From NCBI GenBank assembly GCA_028284665.1, contig JANQRG010000029.1, forward strand, positions 61,190 to 125,189: DNA of 64,000 nt. The letters are read 5' to 3'. Source of the stretch: Croceivirga sp. GTDB lineage: Bacteria; Bacteroidota; Bacteroidia; Flavobacteriales; Flavobacteriaceae. The notes below the pieces were generated by a model, which worked only from the letters and a program-made list of their open reading frames with translations, was not told where the DNA came from and did no database searches. Below are positions 48,215 to 57,343 of the stretch, one piece after another. The first letter of the stretch is position 1. The number at the start of each line of letters is the position of its first letter. A program made the translations under genes and the position numbers.

Positions 48215-48610
48215 TTATCCTTCCGGAGCTGTATTTTCGGTTTCAGGGTCAAAAAGATAGTCCTCAATATCCCGACGGTCTTTTTTGGTAGGTCGGCCTG
48301 TACCTCCTCTTCTGTAATGTTGCTTGGCCATCTTCACCAGTTCGGCATGTTCAAAAGCTTCTTTAGGGGTAGTATCTTTTCTGTAGAGGCCAACCAGTTT
48401 GGCACCCACCCGACTTTCAGGAAGTTCCAGCACAACCAGTTGATGGTCAATTTGATCTTTTCGTACACCTATCTCATCCTGGGGAAAAACTTCCCTCGAA
48501 GGTTTTACACTTTCGCCGTTAACCTTTACCTGCCCTTTTTTGCACGCCGTAGTCGCGAGACTTCTTGTTTTGAAGTATCGGACACACCAGAGAAATTTAT
48601 CGACACGCAC
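48215..48610 (-). CDS. hslR: S4-domain RNA-binding protein, Hsp15 family
   Basis: 131 residues from a GTG start at 48610; no ATG exists between it and the upstream in-frame stop, and MRVDKFLWCVRYFKTRSLAT is the normal beginning of the family. The S4 domain (residues 1-65, KGQVKVNGESVKPSREVFPQD) binds RNA; the basic tail RRGGTGRPTKKDRRDIEDYL is typical of Hsp15. In E. coli Hsp15 rescues stalled 50S subunits carrying peptidyl-tRNA. It is probably co-transcribed with the phosphoribosyltransferase gene. Confidence 0.9.
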   Translation of the reverse strand: MRVDKFLWCVRYFKTRSLATTACKKGQVKVNGESVKPSREVFPQDEIGVRKDQIDHQLVVLELPESRVGAKLVGLYRKDTTPKEAFEHAELVKMAKQHYRRGGTGRPTKKDRRDIEDYLFDPETENTAPEG

Positions 48611-48691
48611 AGCTGCAAAGGTTTCGTTAACAGGTCAAACAAAAATAGGGGAAAATCGTATCTTGCGCCACCAAATACTTAATCCATTACG

Positions 48692-49660
48692 ATGAAGAAG
48701 TTGTTGGGTTTGCTCTTGGCACTAGGATTGCTTTCTGGATGTGGGGATGATGACGGTGGGCCCGGTGGCCAAATTATCCCTCCACGATTACTGTCTGAAG
48801 TGGCCCTTGAAAATGACGCAGAAATTGTAGAATTTTTGGAGACCCATTTCTACAATTACGAGGAGTTCCAGGGGCCTATAACTCCTGACTTTGACTTTAA
48901 GATCCTTATAGATACTATCGCCGGGGAAAACGCGGACAGGACACCGCTTTTGGAACAGGTGATTTCCAAGGTGATCAATGTAAATTCAATTGAGTTAGGA
49001 CTTAGCGAAGAAGAGAATGATATTCCACACACTCTTTACTATCTCATTCCTCGTCAGGGCGTAGGGCCGAATCCCTCTGTTGCAGATTCTGTTTTTATGC
49101 GATATACCGGAAAACTATTAGATGACACCGAGTTTGATGCCTCCAATACCGGAGTTTGGTTGAATTTACCTGGGATACAGGCCCCCGGCGCTGGTAGTGG
49201 AGCAAGAGGTTTTGCAGAAGGGACGGCTTTTATCAATTCCGGGGGTGAGCCAATAATCAATCCTGATGGTACTTTTGATGTGGAAGGCTTTGGTGTGGGT
49301 ATCATGTTTATGCCCTCTGGGTTAGGTTTTTTTAATAACAGTCAAGGGCTAATCCCGGCGTATAGCCCTTTGATCTTTGAAGTCAATGTTTTGGCGATGA
49401 TAGAGGCAGATCATGATCAGGATGGGATTCCCTCCATTTTGGAGGATCTAAATGGGAACGGCTATATGTATGATGATAATACGGATGAAGCCGAAGAACG
49501 GGAATTCAGACAGCCCCTCTTCGCAGACTTTTTGGACCTAGATGATGATAATGATGGCATACGGACTTCAGAAGAAATTAGTATCGATGCGGATGGTAAT
49601 ATCACGTTCCCGGATTCTGATGGGGATGGTATACCGGATTATCGGGATCCCGATAGTTAA
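48692..49660 (+). CDS. FKBP-type peptidylprolyl isomerase lipoprotein with Asp-rich calcium-repeat tail
   Basis: 322 residues. MKKLLGLLLALGLLSGCGDD is a lipoprotein signal with Cys at residue 17. The FKBP-like core (about residues 130-235) contains DSVFMRYTGKLLDDTEFDAS, GFAEGTAFI and a late YSPLIFEVNVLAM strand. The C-terminal 70 residues hold thrombospondin-type-3-like D-x-D-x-D-G loops (DHDQDGIPSILED, DSDGDGIPDYRDPDS), which bind calcium. Such envelope FKBPs occur widely in flavobacteria, some linked to gliding motility, but that link is not shown here. A terminator follows directly. Confidence 0.85.
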   Translation: MKKLLGLLLALGLLSGCGDDDGGPGGQIIPPRLLSEVALENDAEIVEFLETHFYNYEEFQGPITPDFDFKILIDTIAGENADRTPLLEQVISKVINVNSIELGLSEEENDIPHTLYYLIPRQGVGPNPSVADSVFMRYTGKLLDDTEFDASNTGVWLNLPGIQAPGAGSGARGFAEGTAFINSGGEPIINPDGTFDVEGFGVGIMFMPSGLGFFNNSQGLIPAYSPLIFEVNVLAMIEADHDQDGIPSILEDLNGNGYMYDDNTDEAEEREFRQPLFADFLDLDDDNDGIRTSEEISIDADGNITFPDSDGDGIPDYRDPDS

Positions 49661-49697
49661 AAACCTCCCGATTGGCGTTCAGGAGGTTTGCTTTTGT
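49661..49697 (+). terminator. Terminator after the FKBP gene
   Basis: An 8-bp stem, AAACCTCC/GGAGGTTT, with a 13-nt loop is followed by a T-rich run, beginning right after the stop codon. Confidence 0.75.
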
Positions 49698-49717
49698 CCT
49701 AACGATTACCTGAAGGG

Positions 49718-50305
49718 TTAGAGTTTAAGGCTAAAACTTAGGATCAACTGATCCGGTCGCGTATCTACCCGGTCTCCGTTAAGGGTGGTAATGTTGGAAT
49801 TAATAAAATTCACTTCGTTTTCCGAGAATCCCCGTTCATAGCGCAAATCGATTCCAAAGTTGCCAAGATTTACCCCGGCACCGAGATTTAGCCCTACGGT
49901 CAGATCATTTTCCACATCGTCAAAATCGTTACCGTCAAATTCCGTATTGAGCAATAACTGAAAGGAAGGACCTACAAAAGCATGTAGCGGCCCTATGATC
50001 TTTGCTCCAACAAGCAATGGAGCATCTAGTTTTTGGATTTTTAAATCCCCTTCGTCATAGCCGGAAGAAGTGCTGGTATACACTAACTCCGGTCGGAAAT
50101 AGAGCCGATTTCCCAATTTACCCCATACCCCTACATGCAAACCGGTATTTCTATCAGGGTTCTCAAAGGCCTGCTCAGCCGAATTAAAATAATCGCCGTT
50201 CCCGTTATAATTAAGACCAGCTTTAATTCCCCATCCCGGACCAATTTGCGCAAAAAGACCTGTGCCCATAAGAATGGCGGACACCAATACAAGTGTTTTT
50301 TTCAT
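49718..50305 (-). CDS. Outer-membrane beta-barrel protein, PorT/OmpA-barrel type
   Basis: 195 residues with a signal peptide (MKKTLVLVSAILMGTGLFAQ). The rest is made of alternating amphipathic strands (GPGWGIKAGLNYNG, LYFRPELVYTSTSSG, VNLGNFGIDLRYERGFSE) and ends DQLILSFSLKL, with the C-terminal aromatic/Leu pattern of an eight-stranded barrel. No catalytic motif is seen. Such proteins are abundant in Bacteroidota and the function is unknown. It follows the transketolase pair on the same strand, separated by 76 nt that contain a palindrome. Confidence 0.8.
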   Translation of the reverse strand: MKKTLVLVSAILMGTGLFAQIGPGWGIKAGLNYNGNGDYFNSAEQAFENPDRNTGLHVGVWGKLGNRLYFRPELVYTSTSSGYDEGDLKIQKLDAPLLVGAKIIGPLHAFVGPSFQLLLNTEFDGNDFDDVENDLTVGLNLGAGVNLGNFGIDLRYERGFSENEVNFINSNITTLNGDRVDTRPDQLILSFSLKL

Positions 50306-50347
50306 AATGTGCTTCGTTTAACTGTTGCGTTGAAATAAGTATCCCCG

Positions 50348-50364
50348 CCTGCCGGACGGGCAGG
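50348..50364. repeat. Short GC-rich palindrome, REP-like
   Basis: CCTGCCGGACGGGCAGG: six-base arms with a 5-nt centre, much richer in GC than its surroundings, between the transketolase stop and the barrel gene. It may be a dispersed intergenic palindrome or a weak terminator. Only one copy was noticed in this window. Confidence 0.4.
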
Positions 50365-50381
50365 AAAGACGATACCAAAAA

Positions 50382-51335
50382 CTATTTTCTTTTCAACACA
50401 TTTAAAACGGCAGCTTCTATGGCTTTAGTATTAAGCCCGTATTTTTCCATAAGTTGATCCGGGGTCCCGCTTTCTCCAAAGGTATCTTGTGTGGCTACAA
50501 ATTCTTGTGGGGCAGGGTAGTTGGTGGTTAGTGTTCGCGATATGCTCTCGCCCAGGCCCCCGAGATAGTTATGCTCTTCTGCGGTGACCACGCATCCGGT
50601 TTTTTGAACCGAGGCTAAAACGGCAGCTTCATCCAGTGGTTTTATCGTATGAATGTTCAAGACCTCACAAGAAATTCCCTGGTTTTCCAGGTTTTCCGCA
50701 GCGAGTAATGCTTGCCATACCAAGTGGCCGGTCGCAATAATTGACACGTCTGTCCCCTCATTTAACATTAGGGCTTTTCCAATCTCAAACTTCTGGTCAA
50801 CAAGCGTAAAATTGGGAACTTTTGGTCGGCCGAATCTCAAATACACGGGGCCATGGTGCTCGGCAATAGCGATAGTGGCGGCTTTCGTTTGGTTGAAGTC
50901 GCAGGGGTTAATTACGGTCATGCCTGGCAACATTTTCATCAAACCAATGTCTTCCAAAATTTGATGGGTAGCACCATCCTCTCCCAGGGTTACCCCGGCG
51001 TGAGAAGCACATATTTTTACGTTTTTATCAGAATAGGCTATCGACTGTCGGATTTGATCATACACCCTTCCGGTGGCAAAATTAGCGAAGGTAGTGGCGA
51101 AGGGGATCTTTCCGCCAATAGTAAGACCGGCAGCTATGCCCATCATATTGGCCTCTGCAATACCAACCTGAAAAAATCGTTCCGGATTTTCGTCAATAAA
51201 GGTTTGGATTTTTAGTGATCCTACCAAATCTGCACATAGCGCAACTACATTGGGGTTGGTTCTTCCCAGTTCTGTCATTCCGGCTCCAAATCCACTACGG
51301 GTATCTTGTTTTCCCTGGTCTGTATATATTGTCAT
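50382..51335 (-). CDS. Transketolase, C-terminal subunit
   Basis: 317 residues. It covers the pyrimidine-binding and C-terminal domains of transketolase (GMTELGRTNPNVVALCADLVGS, GIAEANMMGIAAGLTIGGKIPF with the catalytic Glu, and SHAGVTLGEDGATHQ). The N-terminal half is encoded by the gene 15 nt upstream. The two proteins should assemble into one enzyme of the pentose phosphate pathway that moves C2 units with thiamine diphosphate. Split transketolases are known in several bacterial and archaeal groups. Confidence 0.93.
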   Translation of the reverse strand: MTIYTDQGKQDTRSGFGAGMTELGRTNPNVVALCADLVGSLKIQTFIDENPERFFQVGIAEANMMGIAAGLTIGGKIPFATTFANFATGRVYDQIRQSIAYSDKNVKICASHAGVTLGEDGATHQILEDIGLMKMLPGMTVINPCDFNQTKAATIAIAEHHGPVYLRFGRPKVPNFTLVDQKFEIGKALMLNEGTDVSIIATGHLVWQALLAAENLENQGISCEVLNIHTIKPLDEAAVLASVQKTGCVVTAEEHNYLGGLGESISRTLTTNYPAPQEFVATQDTFGESGTPDQLMEKYGLNTKAIEAAVLNVLKRK

Positions 51336-51350
51336 GGTGTAATTTCAGAA

Positions 51351-52196
51351 TTAATAATCGCCTAAAGCTTCCGGATTTTGAGCTAAGGCCGTTTCTAGCT
51401 GTTCGTCATTGGGGGCTTTTCCATGCCAGGCATGCGTATGCATCATAAAATCCACACCGTGCCCCATGACCGTCTGCATAACAATGCATACAGGTTTACC
51501 CTTTCCAGTTCTCGTTTTGGCTTCATTCAAAGCTTCCTTGACCTGCTGAAGGTCGTTTCCATTTTCGAGATGCAATACGTCCCAGCCAAATACCTTAAAC
51601 TTTTCCGCCACATCTCCCAAAGGCATCACTTCTTCCGTTGGGCCGTCTATCTGTTGGCCATTTCGGTCTACAGTAGCAATAAGATTATCTACTTTGTGTG
51701 CTGCGGCAAACATGATCGCCTCCCAATTCTGCCCCTCTTGCAGTTCTCCATCGCCATGCAGGCTGAAAACAAGGTGCGGGTCCTTATTCAGCTTTTTAGC
51801 CAAGGCTGCCCCAATGGCAACCGACATGCCCTGACCCAAGGATCCCGAAGCTACACGTACTCCTGGAAGTCCTTCGTGGGTGGTGGGGTGTCCCTGTAAT
51901 CGTGAGTCTATTAGCCGAAATGTATTTAACTCTTCCAAAGGAAAATAGCCTTTTCGTGCCAGAACACTGTAGAACACCGGAGAGATATGTCCGTTGGAAA
52001 GGAAAAAGATATCCTCTCCTATACCATCCATATCGAATTCTGGTTTTGTTACCATGATCTCGTTGAAAAGAGTAACAAAAAATTCAGTACATCCCAGTGA
52101 ACCTCCGGGATGGCCCGAGTTTACATTATGTACCATTCTCACAATATCCCTCCGAACCTGAACCACCAGATCCTGTAATTCTTTAAAATCAGCCAT
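51351..52196 (-). CDS. Transketolase, N-terminal (thiamine diphosphate-binding) subunit
   Basis: 281 residues, the pyrophosphate-binding half. Motifs are NSGHPGGSLG near the start, GSLGQGMSVAIGAAL, and HGDGELQEGQNWEAIMFA, which ends in the Mg/ThDP-binding stretch (GDGE ... N). It works with the C-terminal subunit encoded 15 nt downstream. A complete promoter (TTG, 20 bp, TACATTTG) lies just before the start. Confidence 0.93.
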   Translation of the reverse strand: MADFKELQDLVVQVRRDIVRMVHNVNSGHPGGSLGCTEFFVTLFNEIMVTKPEFDMDGIGEDIFFLSNGHISPVFYSVLARKGYFPLEELNTFRLIDSRLQGHPTTHEGLPGVRVASGSLGQGMSVAIGAALAKKLNKDPHLVFSLHGDGELQEGQNWEAIMFAAAHKVDNLIATVDRNGQQIDGPTEEVMPLGDVAEKFKVFGWDVLHLENGNDLQQVKEALNEAKTRTGKGKPVCIVMQTVMGHGVDFMMHTHAWHGKAPNDEQLETALAQNPEALGDY

Positions 52197-52219
52197 TATA
52201 GATTTAAATTGCTAAGTTT

Positions 52220-52250
52220 CAAATGTAATGGCATTAAATGGCCCAGCCAA
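52220..52250 (-). promoter_or_regulatory. Promoter of the transketolase operon
   Basis: Minus strand: TTG (52250-52248), 20-bp spacer, TACATTTG (52227-52220), 23 nt before the ATG. Full match to the Bacteroidota consensus. Confidence 0.75.
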
Positions 52251-52341
52251 GCCTCCACCCCAATAAATTTTAACACTTGTTGCGGTTTTTGGTAATTTCA
52301 ACTTTATTTTTTTGTTAAGTCCTTTCTCATTGGTAGTTGGC

Positions 52342-52349
52342 TATATTTG
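52342..52349 (+). promoter_or_regulatory. -7 box of the tgt promoter
   Basis: TATATTTG, 17 nt before the TTG start codon of tgt. This leaves a leader of only about 10 nt. The best TTG upstream is not at ideal spacing. Confidence 0.6.
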
Positions 52350-52366
52350 CGCTTTAAAATTTCCGG

Positions 52367-53497
52367 TTGAATTTTACCCTAGAACATACGGATACGCATT
52401 CTAAAGCGCGTGCAGGACGGCTGACAACAGATCATGGCGAAATTACCACCCCGATCTTCATGCCGGTGGGTACCGTAGCTTCGGTAAAAGGTGTCCATCA
52501 AAAAGAACTTCGTGAAGAAGTGAAGCCTGATATTATCCTCAGTAATACGTATCATTTGTACTTACGACCAGGGATGGAAATTTTGGAACAGGCCGGGGGA
52601 TTACATCGTTTTATGGGTTGGGATAGCAATATTTTGACCGATAGCGGAGGATATCAGGTCTATTCCTTATCCGGCAATCGAAAAATCAAAGAAGAAGGGG
52701 TGAAGTTCAAATCCCATATAGACGGTTCGCTTCATTTTTTCTCCCCTGAAAGCGTTATGGAGCTACAGCGATCCATAGGGGCAGATATCATTATGGCTTT
52801 TGATGAATGTACCCCCTATCCCTGTGATTATGACTATGCCGAACGTTCTATGCATCTCACGCATCGGTGGTTGGACCGATGTCTCAAACATCTCGAACAA
52901 GTACCCGAAAAATATGGGCATCAACAAGCGTTTTTTCCGATAGTCCAGGGGTCGACCTACAAAGACTTACGGAAACAGTCTGCGGAATATATCGCTAATG
53001 CCGATGCTTTTGGAAATGCTATTGGAGGGCTTTCCGTGGGAGAACCGGCGGAAGAGATGTATGCTATGGCGGATGAGGTCTGTAGTATTCTTCCTGAAGA
53101 CAAACCCCGTTATCTTATGGGGGTGGGTACTCCAATTAATATATTGGAGAATATTGCGCTTGGAGTAGATATGTTTGACTGTGTCATGCCAACCCGCAAT
53201 GCGCGAAATGGGATGTTGTTTACGGCCCATGGTACGATAAATATTAAAAACAAGAAATGGGAAAATGATTTCTCCCCGATAGATGAATTAGGACAGACAT
53301 TTGTAGATACTGAATATTCCAAGGCGTATTTACGGCATTTGTTTGCAGCAAATGAATATTTGGGGAAACAGATCGCCACCATTCATAACCTGGGATTTTA
53401 TCTTTGGCTGGTTCGCACTGCGCGTGAAAAAATCGTAGCCGGGGAATTTGCAGCCTGGAAAACCAAAATGGTCCAACAGATGGATAACAGACGCTAA
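52367..53497 (+). CDS. tgt: Queuine tRNA-ribosyltransferase
   Basis: 376 residues from a TTG start at 52367: an in-frame stop lies 12 nt upstream and the first ATG would cut off the conserved N-terminus. It swaps guanine 34 for preQ1/queuine in tRNAs with GUN anticodons. Key parts are TDSGGYQVYSL (D92), FDEC (D146), GGLSVGEPAEEM, and DCVMPTRNARNG with the catalytic Asp. In most bacterial enzymes the stretch before SKAYLRHL carries C-x-C-x2-C for zinc. Here residues 306-325 (DELGQTFVDTEYSKAYLRHL) have no cysteine. The downstream gene starts in the stop codon (TAATG). Confidence 0.93.
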   Translation: MNFTLEHTDTHSKARAGRLTTDHGEITTPIFMPVGTVASVKGVHQKELREEVKPDIILSNTYHLYLRPGMEILEQAGGLHRFMGWDSNILTDSGGYQVYSLSGNRKIKEEGVKFKSHIDGSLHFFSPESVMELQRSIGADIIMAFDECTPYPCDYDYAERSMHLTHRWLDRCLKHLEQVPEKYGHQQAFFPIVQGSTYKDLRKQSAEYIANADAFGNAIGGLSVGEPAEEMYAMADEVCSILPEDKPRYLMGVGTPINILENIALGVDMFDCVMPTRNARNGMLFTAHGTINIKNKKWENDFSPIDELGQTFVDTEYSKAYLRHLFAANEYLGKQIATIHNLGFYLWLVRTAREKIVAGEFAAWKTKMVQQMDNRR

Positions 53498-54579
53498 TGC
53501 TCACGATACTCGATAAATACATCTTAAAGCGCTACATCATTACTTTTTTGGGGATCTTATTGCTTTTTATCCCCATAGGCATTATGATAAGTCTTGCCGA
53601 AAAAATCGGTAAGATCATTGATAATGAAGCGCCATTGGGTGAGGTGATTCAATTCTATGGTAATTTTAGCCTGGTTTTGGGCAACCTGCTCATGCCCATT
53701 CTGCTCTTTCTTTCCATTATCTTCTTCACCTCAAAATTAGCCAGCAATACGGAGATCGTGGCTATGTTAAGTTCGGGAATTTCCTACCAGCGTTTCCTGA
53801 GACCTTATTTTATTGGAGCAGCATTGGTGGCCGTATTGATCTTTTTTATGGGACAATTCATAGTTCCCAGGGCCAGTATCGGGTATAACGAATTTGAATA
53901 TGAGTATTTCAAAAAAGGAAGGCAAACCCGGCAGACCACCAATGTGTTTAATCAACTCAACGAAAACGACTTTATCTATGTGAGTAGTTTTGATCCGAAC
54001 CGTAAGATCGGATATAATTTTACCTACGAACATTTCGACGAAGCGGATCAACTAAATTTCAAGATATCCGCGGCGAACATACGGTGGGTGGAAAAAGACA
54101 GTATCTATCGACTCACCTCCTACACCAAAAGGAAAATCCGGGAAGGACATGAAATTGTTGAAACGAAAAGACGATTAGATACCTTGTTTACGTTTCAAAT
54201 TGAAGATCTTACCCCGGTTTCCTATGTGGCGGATACCAAGAATCTTTTCGAATTAAATGACTTTATTCGAGACCAAAGGAAGAAAGGGGCAGCGAATATC
54301 AACACCTATATCCTGGCTAAGTATAAGCGGTGGGCACTTCCAATTGCCGCGTTTATACTTACGATTATTGCGGTGGCGGTCTCCTCGGTAAAACGAAGAG
54401 GGGGAATGGGCTTTAACCTATTGGTAGGGATAGCGCTGGGAATGATCTACATTTTTTTCGATAGGATATTTGGAACATTAGCGGAACAGTCTGGGTTTTC
54501 TCCTTTACTCGCGGTGCTCATCCCTAATGTCCTGTTCGGAATTATTGGAATTTATTTACTTCAAAAAGCAAAAAGGTAG
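53497..54579 (+). CDS. LptF/LptG-family permease (lipopolysaccharide export)
   Basis: 360 residues. Three transmembrane helices at the N-terminus (about residues 13-35, 53-75, 98-120) precede a periplasmic beta-jellyroll (about 125-265), and three more helices follow. This is the LptF/LptG (YjgP/YjgQ) layout. With LptB and LptC it extracts lipopolysaccharide from the inner membrane. Whether it is the LptF or LptG equivalent cannot be told. It overlaps the tgt stop by one nucleotide, a frequent flavobacterial gene order. Confidence 0.9.
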   Translation: MLTILDKYILKRYIITFLGILLLFIPIGIMISLAEKIGKIIDNEAPLGEVIQFYGNFSLVLGNLLMPILLFLSIIFFTSKLASNTEIVAMLSSGISYQRFLRPYFIGAALVAVLIFFMGQFIVPRASIGYNEFEYEYFKKGRQTRQTTNVFNQLNENDFIYVSSFDPNRKIGYNFTYEHFDEADQLNFKISAANIRWVEKDSIYRLTSYTKRKIREGHEIVETKRRLDTLFTFQIEDLTPVSYVADTKNLFELNDFIRDQRKKGAANINTYILAKYKRWALPIAAFILTIIAVAVSSVKRRGGMGFNLLVGIALGMIYIFFDRIFGTLAEQSGFSPLLAVLIPNVLFGIIGIYLLQKAKR

Positions 54580-54612
54580 CGTAAAAGACCCATTTTAGTG
54601 GTTGAAATGTAC

Positions 54613-54644
54613 TTGGGGGCAATCTCACAAAGTTTATATATTTG
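54613..54644 (+). promoter_or_regulatory. Promoter of accA
   Basis: TTG (54613-54615), 21-bp spacer, TATATTTG (54637-54644), 32 nt before the chosen accA start. Full consensus; it rules out the more upstream ATG at 54602. Confidence 0.82.
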
Positions 54645-54676
54645 CCCTGCCAACTATACTAACAAGAATACTATTC

Positions 54677-55630
54677 ATGGAATATCTGGAATTTGAGCTG
54701 CCTATCAAGGAATTGGAGGAGCAGTTGGAGAAATGTAAAGTGATCGGCGAAGAAAGTGATGTTGATGTCACGGAAACCTGCCAGCAGATCGAAAAAAAAC
54801 TTGCCGAAACTAAAAAGGAGATCTACAAAAACCTCACTGCCTGGCAACGCGTTCAGCTTTCCAGACACCCCAATAGACCCTACACCATGGATTATATCAA
54901 TGCAATCTGTGGGGATTCTTTCCTGGAATTGCATGGGGACAGGACTGTAAAGGACGATAAGGCTATGGTAGGGGGATTAGGAAAAATTGGCGATCAAAGC
55001 TATATGTTTATTGGTCAGCAAAAGGGCTACAACACCAAAACCCGTCAGTACAGAAATTTTGGTATGGCCAACCCGGAAGGGTATCGAAAAGCGCTCCGAT
55101 TAATGAGGTCGGCCGAGAAATTTGGAATTCCTGTAGTATGTCTTGTAGATACTCCGGGGGCATATCCTGGGATTGAAGCCGAAGAACGGGGTCAGGGAGA
55201 GGCTATTGCCCGGAACATTTTGGAAATGACCCGTTTACAAGTGCCGATAATTGTTGTTATTATTGGTGAGGGTGCTTCTGGAGGGGCATTGGGCATTGGT
55301 GTTGGCGATAAGGTGTTAATGCTGGAAAACACCTGGTACTCCGTAATTTCCCCGGAATCCTGTTCCTCTATTCTTTGGAGAAGCTGGGAATACAAAGAAC
55401 AAGCTGCGGATGCGTTAAAACTGACCGCCACAGATATGAAAAAACTTAAGTTAATTGACGAAATTATCCGGGAACCTCTGGGGGGAGCACATAGTAATCG
55501 TGAGAAGACATTTACTACAGTGAAGAATAAAATTTCTTCCCATTATGAAGCGCTCAAAAAGTTATCCCCAAAAGAATTGGTGAAACTCCGAATGGAAAAA
55601 TACGCCGATATGGGCGTGTTTAATGGCTGA
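54677..55630 (+). CDS. accA: Acetyl-CoA carboxylase carboxyltransferase subunit alpha
   Basis: I choose ATG at 54677 (317 residues, start [20 protein letters not shown]), the family's usual length. An ATG at 54602 precedes the promoter and must be wrong. Markers are [59 protein letters not shown] and [18 protein letters not shown], which form the CoA-binding crotonase-type fold. With AccD it transfers carboxyl from carboxybiotin to acetyl-CoA, the first step in fatty-acid synthesis. Confidence 0.96.
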   Translation: MEYLEFELPIKELEEQLEKCKVIGEESDVDVTETCQQIEKKLAETKKEIYKNLTAWQRVQLSRHPNRPYTMDYINAICGDSFLELHGDRTVKDDKAMVGGLGKIGDQSYMFIGQQKGYNTKTRQYRNFGMANPEGYRKALRLMRSAEKFGIPVVCLVDTPGAYPGIEAEERGQGEAIARNILEMTRLQVPIIVVIIGEGASGGALGIGVGDKVLMLENTWYSVISPESCSSILWRSWEYKEQAADALKLTATDMKKLKLIDEIIREPLGGAHSNREKTFTTVKNKISSHYEALKKLSPKELVKLRMEKYADMGVFNG

Positions 55631-55798
55631 GCCTGATGTTTCCGTTTTTTTCTTTTTACTTCCGTGTCCTATTTTTCCTATTGTTTGAGTAATTAACAGT
55701 TTTTTTAAGTTATCAACAATAACTTTGTTGATAGCCGGTGAACATCACATTTTGAAAATTTAAAGTTAACTAAAGGTTAATTCCATATTTTCGCATCC

Positions 55799-57343
55799 AT
55801 GGAAAGATCGAGCCCCGTCATAGGAAGGAAAATCGATAAATCAACGATAATTAATCTCGAGCGAGGGAAAATACCGCCTCAAGCTGTTGATTTAGAGGAA
55901 GTTGTGTTGGGCGCTATGATGATCGACAAAAAAGGGGTCGATGAAGTTATTGACATTTTGCACCCCGATGTCTTCTACAAGGATGCACATCGATTTATTT
56001 ATGAAGCCATCTTTAAATTATTCGAATCTTCCGAACCGGTAGACTTATTAACCGTTTCAGCGCAATTAAAGAAGGATGGGCATCTCGAAGCTGTTGGAGG
56101 TGATTTTTACCTGATAAAACTGACGCAAAAAGTGGCTTCCTCGGCCCACATTGAGTTTCATGCGCGTATCATACTTCAAAAATATATTCAAAGGAGCCTT
56201 ATTAAAATTTCCAACGAGATTATTGAAGAAGCCTACAGTGATGCGACCGATGTTTTTGACCTTTTGGATAATGCGGAAGCGAAACTCTATGATGTTACCC
56301 AGGGCAACCTAAAACGCTCTGCAGAAACAGCTCAGAATTTGGTCATACAGGCGAAGAAGAAGATAGAAGAGATTGCCAATAAGGAAGGCCTGAGCGGTAT
56401 CCCATCCGGTTTTGATAAAGTGGATAAACTTACTTCCGGGTGGCAACCCAGCGATTTGGTGATTATTGCGGCGCGGCCGGGTATGGGGAAAACTGCGCTA
56501 ACGCTGTCAATGGCCCGGAATATTGCCGTGAATGCTGAAATTCCCGTTGCATTTTTTTCCCTGGAAATGTCATCGGTACAATTGATAACACGATTAATCT
56601 CCTCGGAAACCGGACTTTCCTCGGAAAAACTTCGCACAGGTCGTCTGGAAAAGCATGAATGGGAACAATTGAACGTGAAGGTGAAGACCCTGGAGAAAGC
56701 CCCCTTATTTATAGATGATACCCCTTCACTTTCCATTTTTGATTTAAGGGCCAAAGCGCGACGTTTGGCCTCCCAGCACAAGATCAAACTTATCGTAATT
56801 GATTATTTGCAATTAATGACAGCAGGGGGCAGCCAAAAAGGAGGGAACAGGGAACAGGAGATCTCCACAATATCCCGTAACCTAAAAGCGTTAGCAAAAG
56901 AGCTTAATGTCCCGGTCATTGCACTATCCCAGTTATCCAGGGCCGTGGAAACCCGGGGGGGAAGCAAACGTCCTATTTTGTCGGATTTACGGGAGTCCGG
57001 GGCCATTGAACAAGATGCAGATATCGTTTCTTTTATTTATCGGCCGGAATATTACAAAATAGATGAATGGGACGATGAAGAAAGGACGCCTACCCAGGGC
57101 CAGGCAGAGTTTATTGTTGCAAAACACCGGAATGGTGGACTCGATAATATTAGGTTAAAATTTGTTGGGCACCTTGGAAAATTCGATAATTTAGATGAGT
57201 TCGACTCTCCTTTTGAGTTCCAGTCTAAGATGAATGATGATGACGAAAACCCTTTTTCTCCACAAGCATTTCCAAGCGCTGACGAGGCTTTTGGAAGTTC
57301 ACTTAATGATAGTGAAGATCCGGACAATGATGTCCCTTTTTAG
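55799..57343 (+). CDS. dnaB: Replicative DNA helicase DnaB
   Basis: 514 residues. The N-terminal primase-interaction domain starts PPQAVDLEEVVLGAMMIDKKG. The RecA-like motor has Walker A A224-A-R-P-G-M-G-K-T232, a Walker B in LIVIDYLQLM and the DnaB motif QLSRAVETRG with SDLRESGAIEQDADIV. It unwinds DNA ahead of the replication fork as a hexamer. No intein is present. A -7-like box (TATTTTCG, 55786-55793) lies just before the ATG. The 3' end overlaps the next gene by about 17 nt. Confidence 0.96.
   Translation: MERSSPVIGRKIDKSTIINLERGKIPPQAVDLEEVVLGAMMIDKKGVDEVIDILHPDVFYKDAHRFIYEAIFKLFESSEPVDLLTVSAQLKKDGHLEAVGGDFYLIKLTQKVASSAHIEFHARIILQKYIQRSLIKISNEIIEEAYSDATDVFDLLDNAEAKLYDVTQGNLKRSAETAQNLVIQAKKKIEEIANKEGLSGIPSGFDKVDKLTSGWQPSDLVIIAARPGMGKTALTLSMARNIAVNAEIPVAFFSLEMSSVQLITRLISSETGLSSEKLRTGRLEKHEWEQLNVKVKTLEKAPLFIDDTPSLSIFDLRAKARRLASQHKIKLIVIDYLQLMTAGGSQKGGNREQEISTISRNLKALAKELNVPVIALSQLSRAVETRGGSKRPILSDLRESGAIEQDADIVSFIYRPEYYKIDEWDDEERTPTQGQAEFIVAKHRNGGLDNIRLKFVGHLGKFDNLDEFDSPFEFQSKMNDDDENPFSPQAFPSADEAFGSSLNDSEDPDNDVPF

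Noticed and set aside
54602..55630. AccA starting at ATG 54602
   Set aside because: The added 25 residues overlap the consensus promoter at 54613-54644 and do not resemble AccA; the ATG at 54677 gives the standard length.
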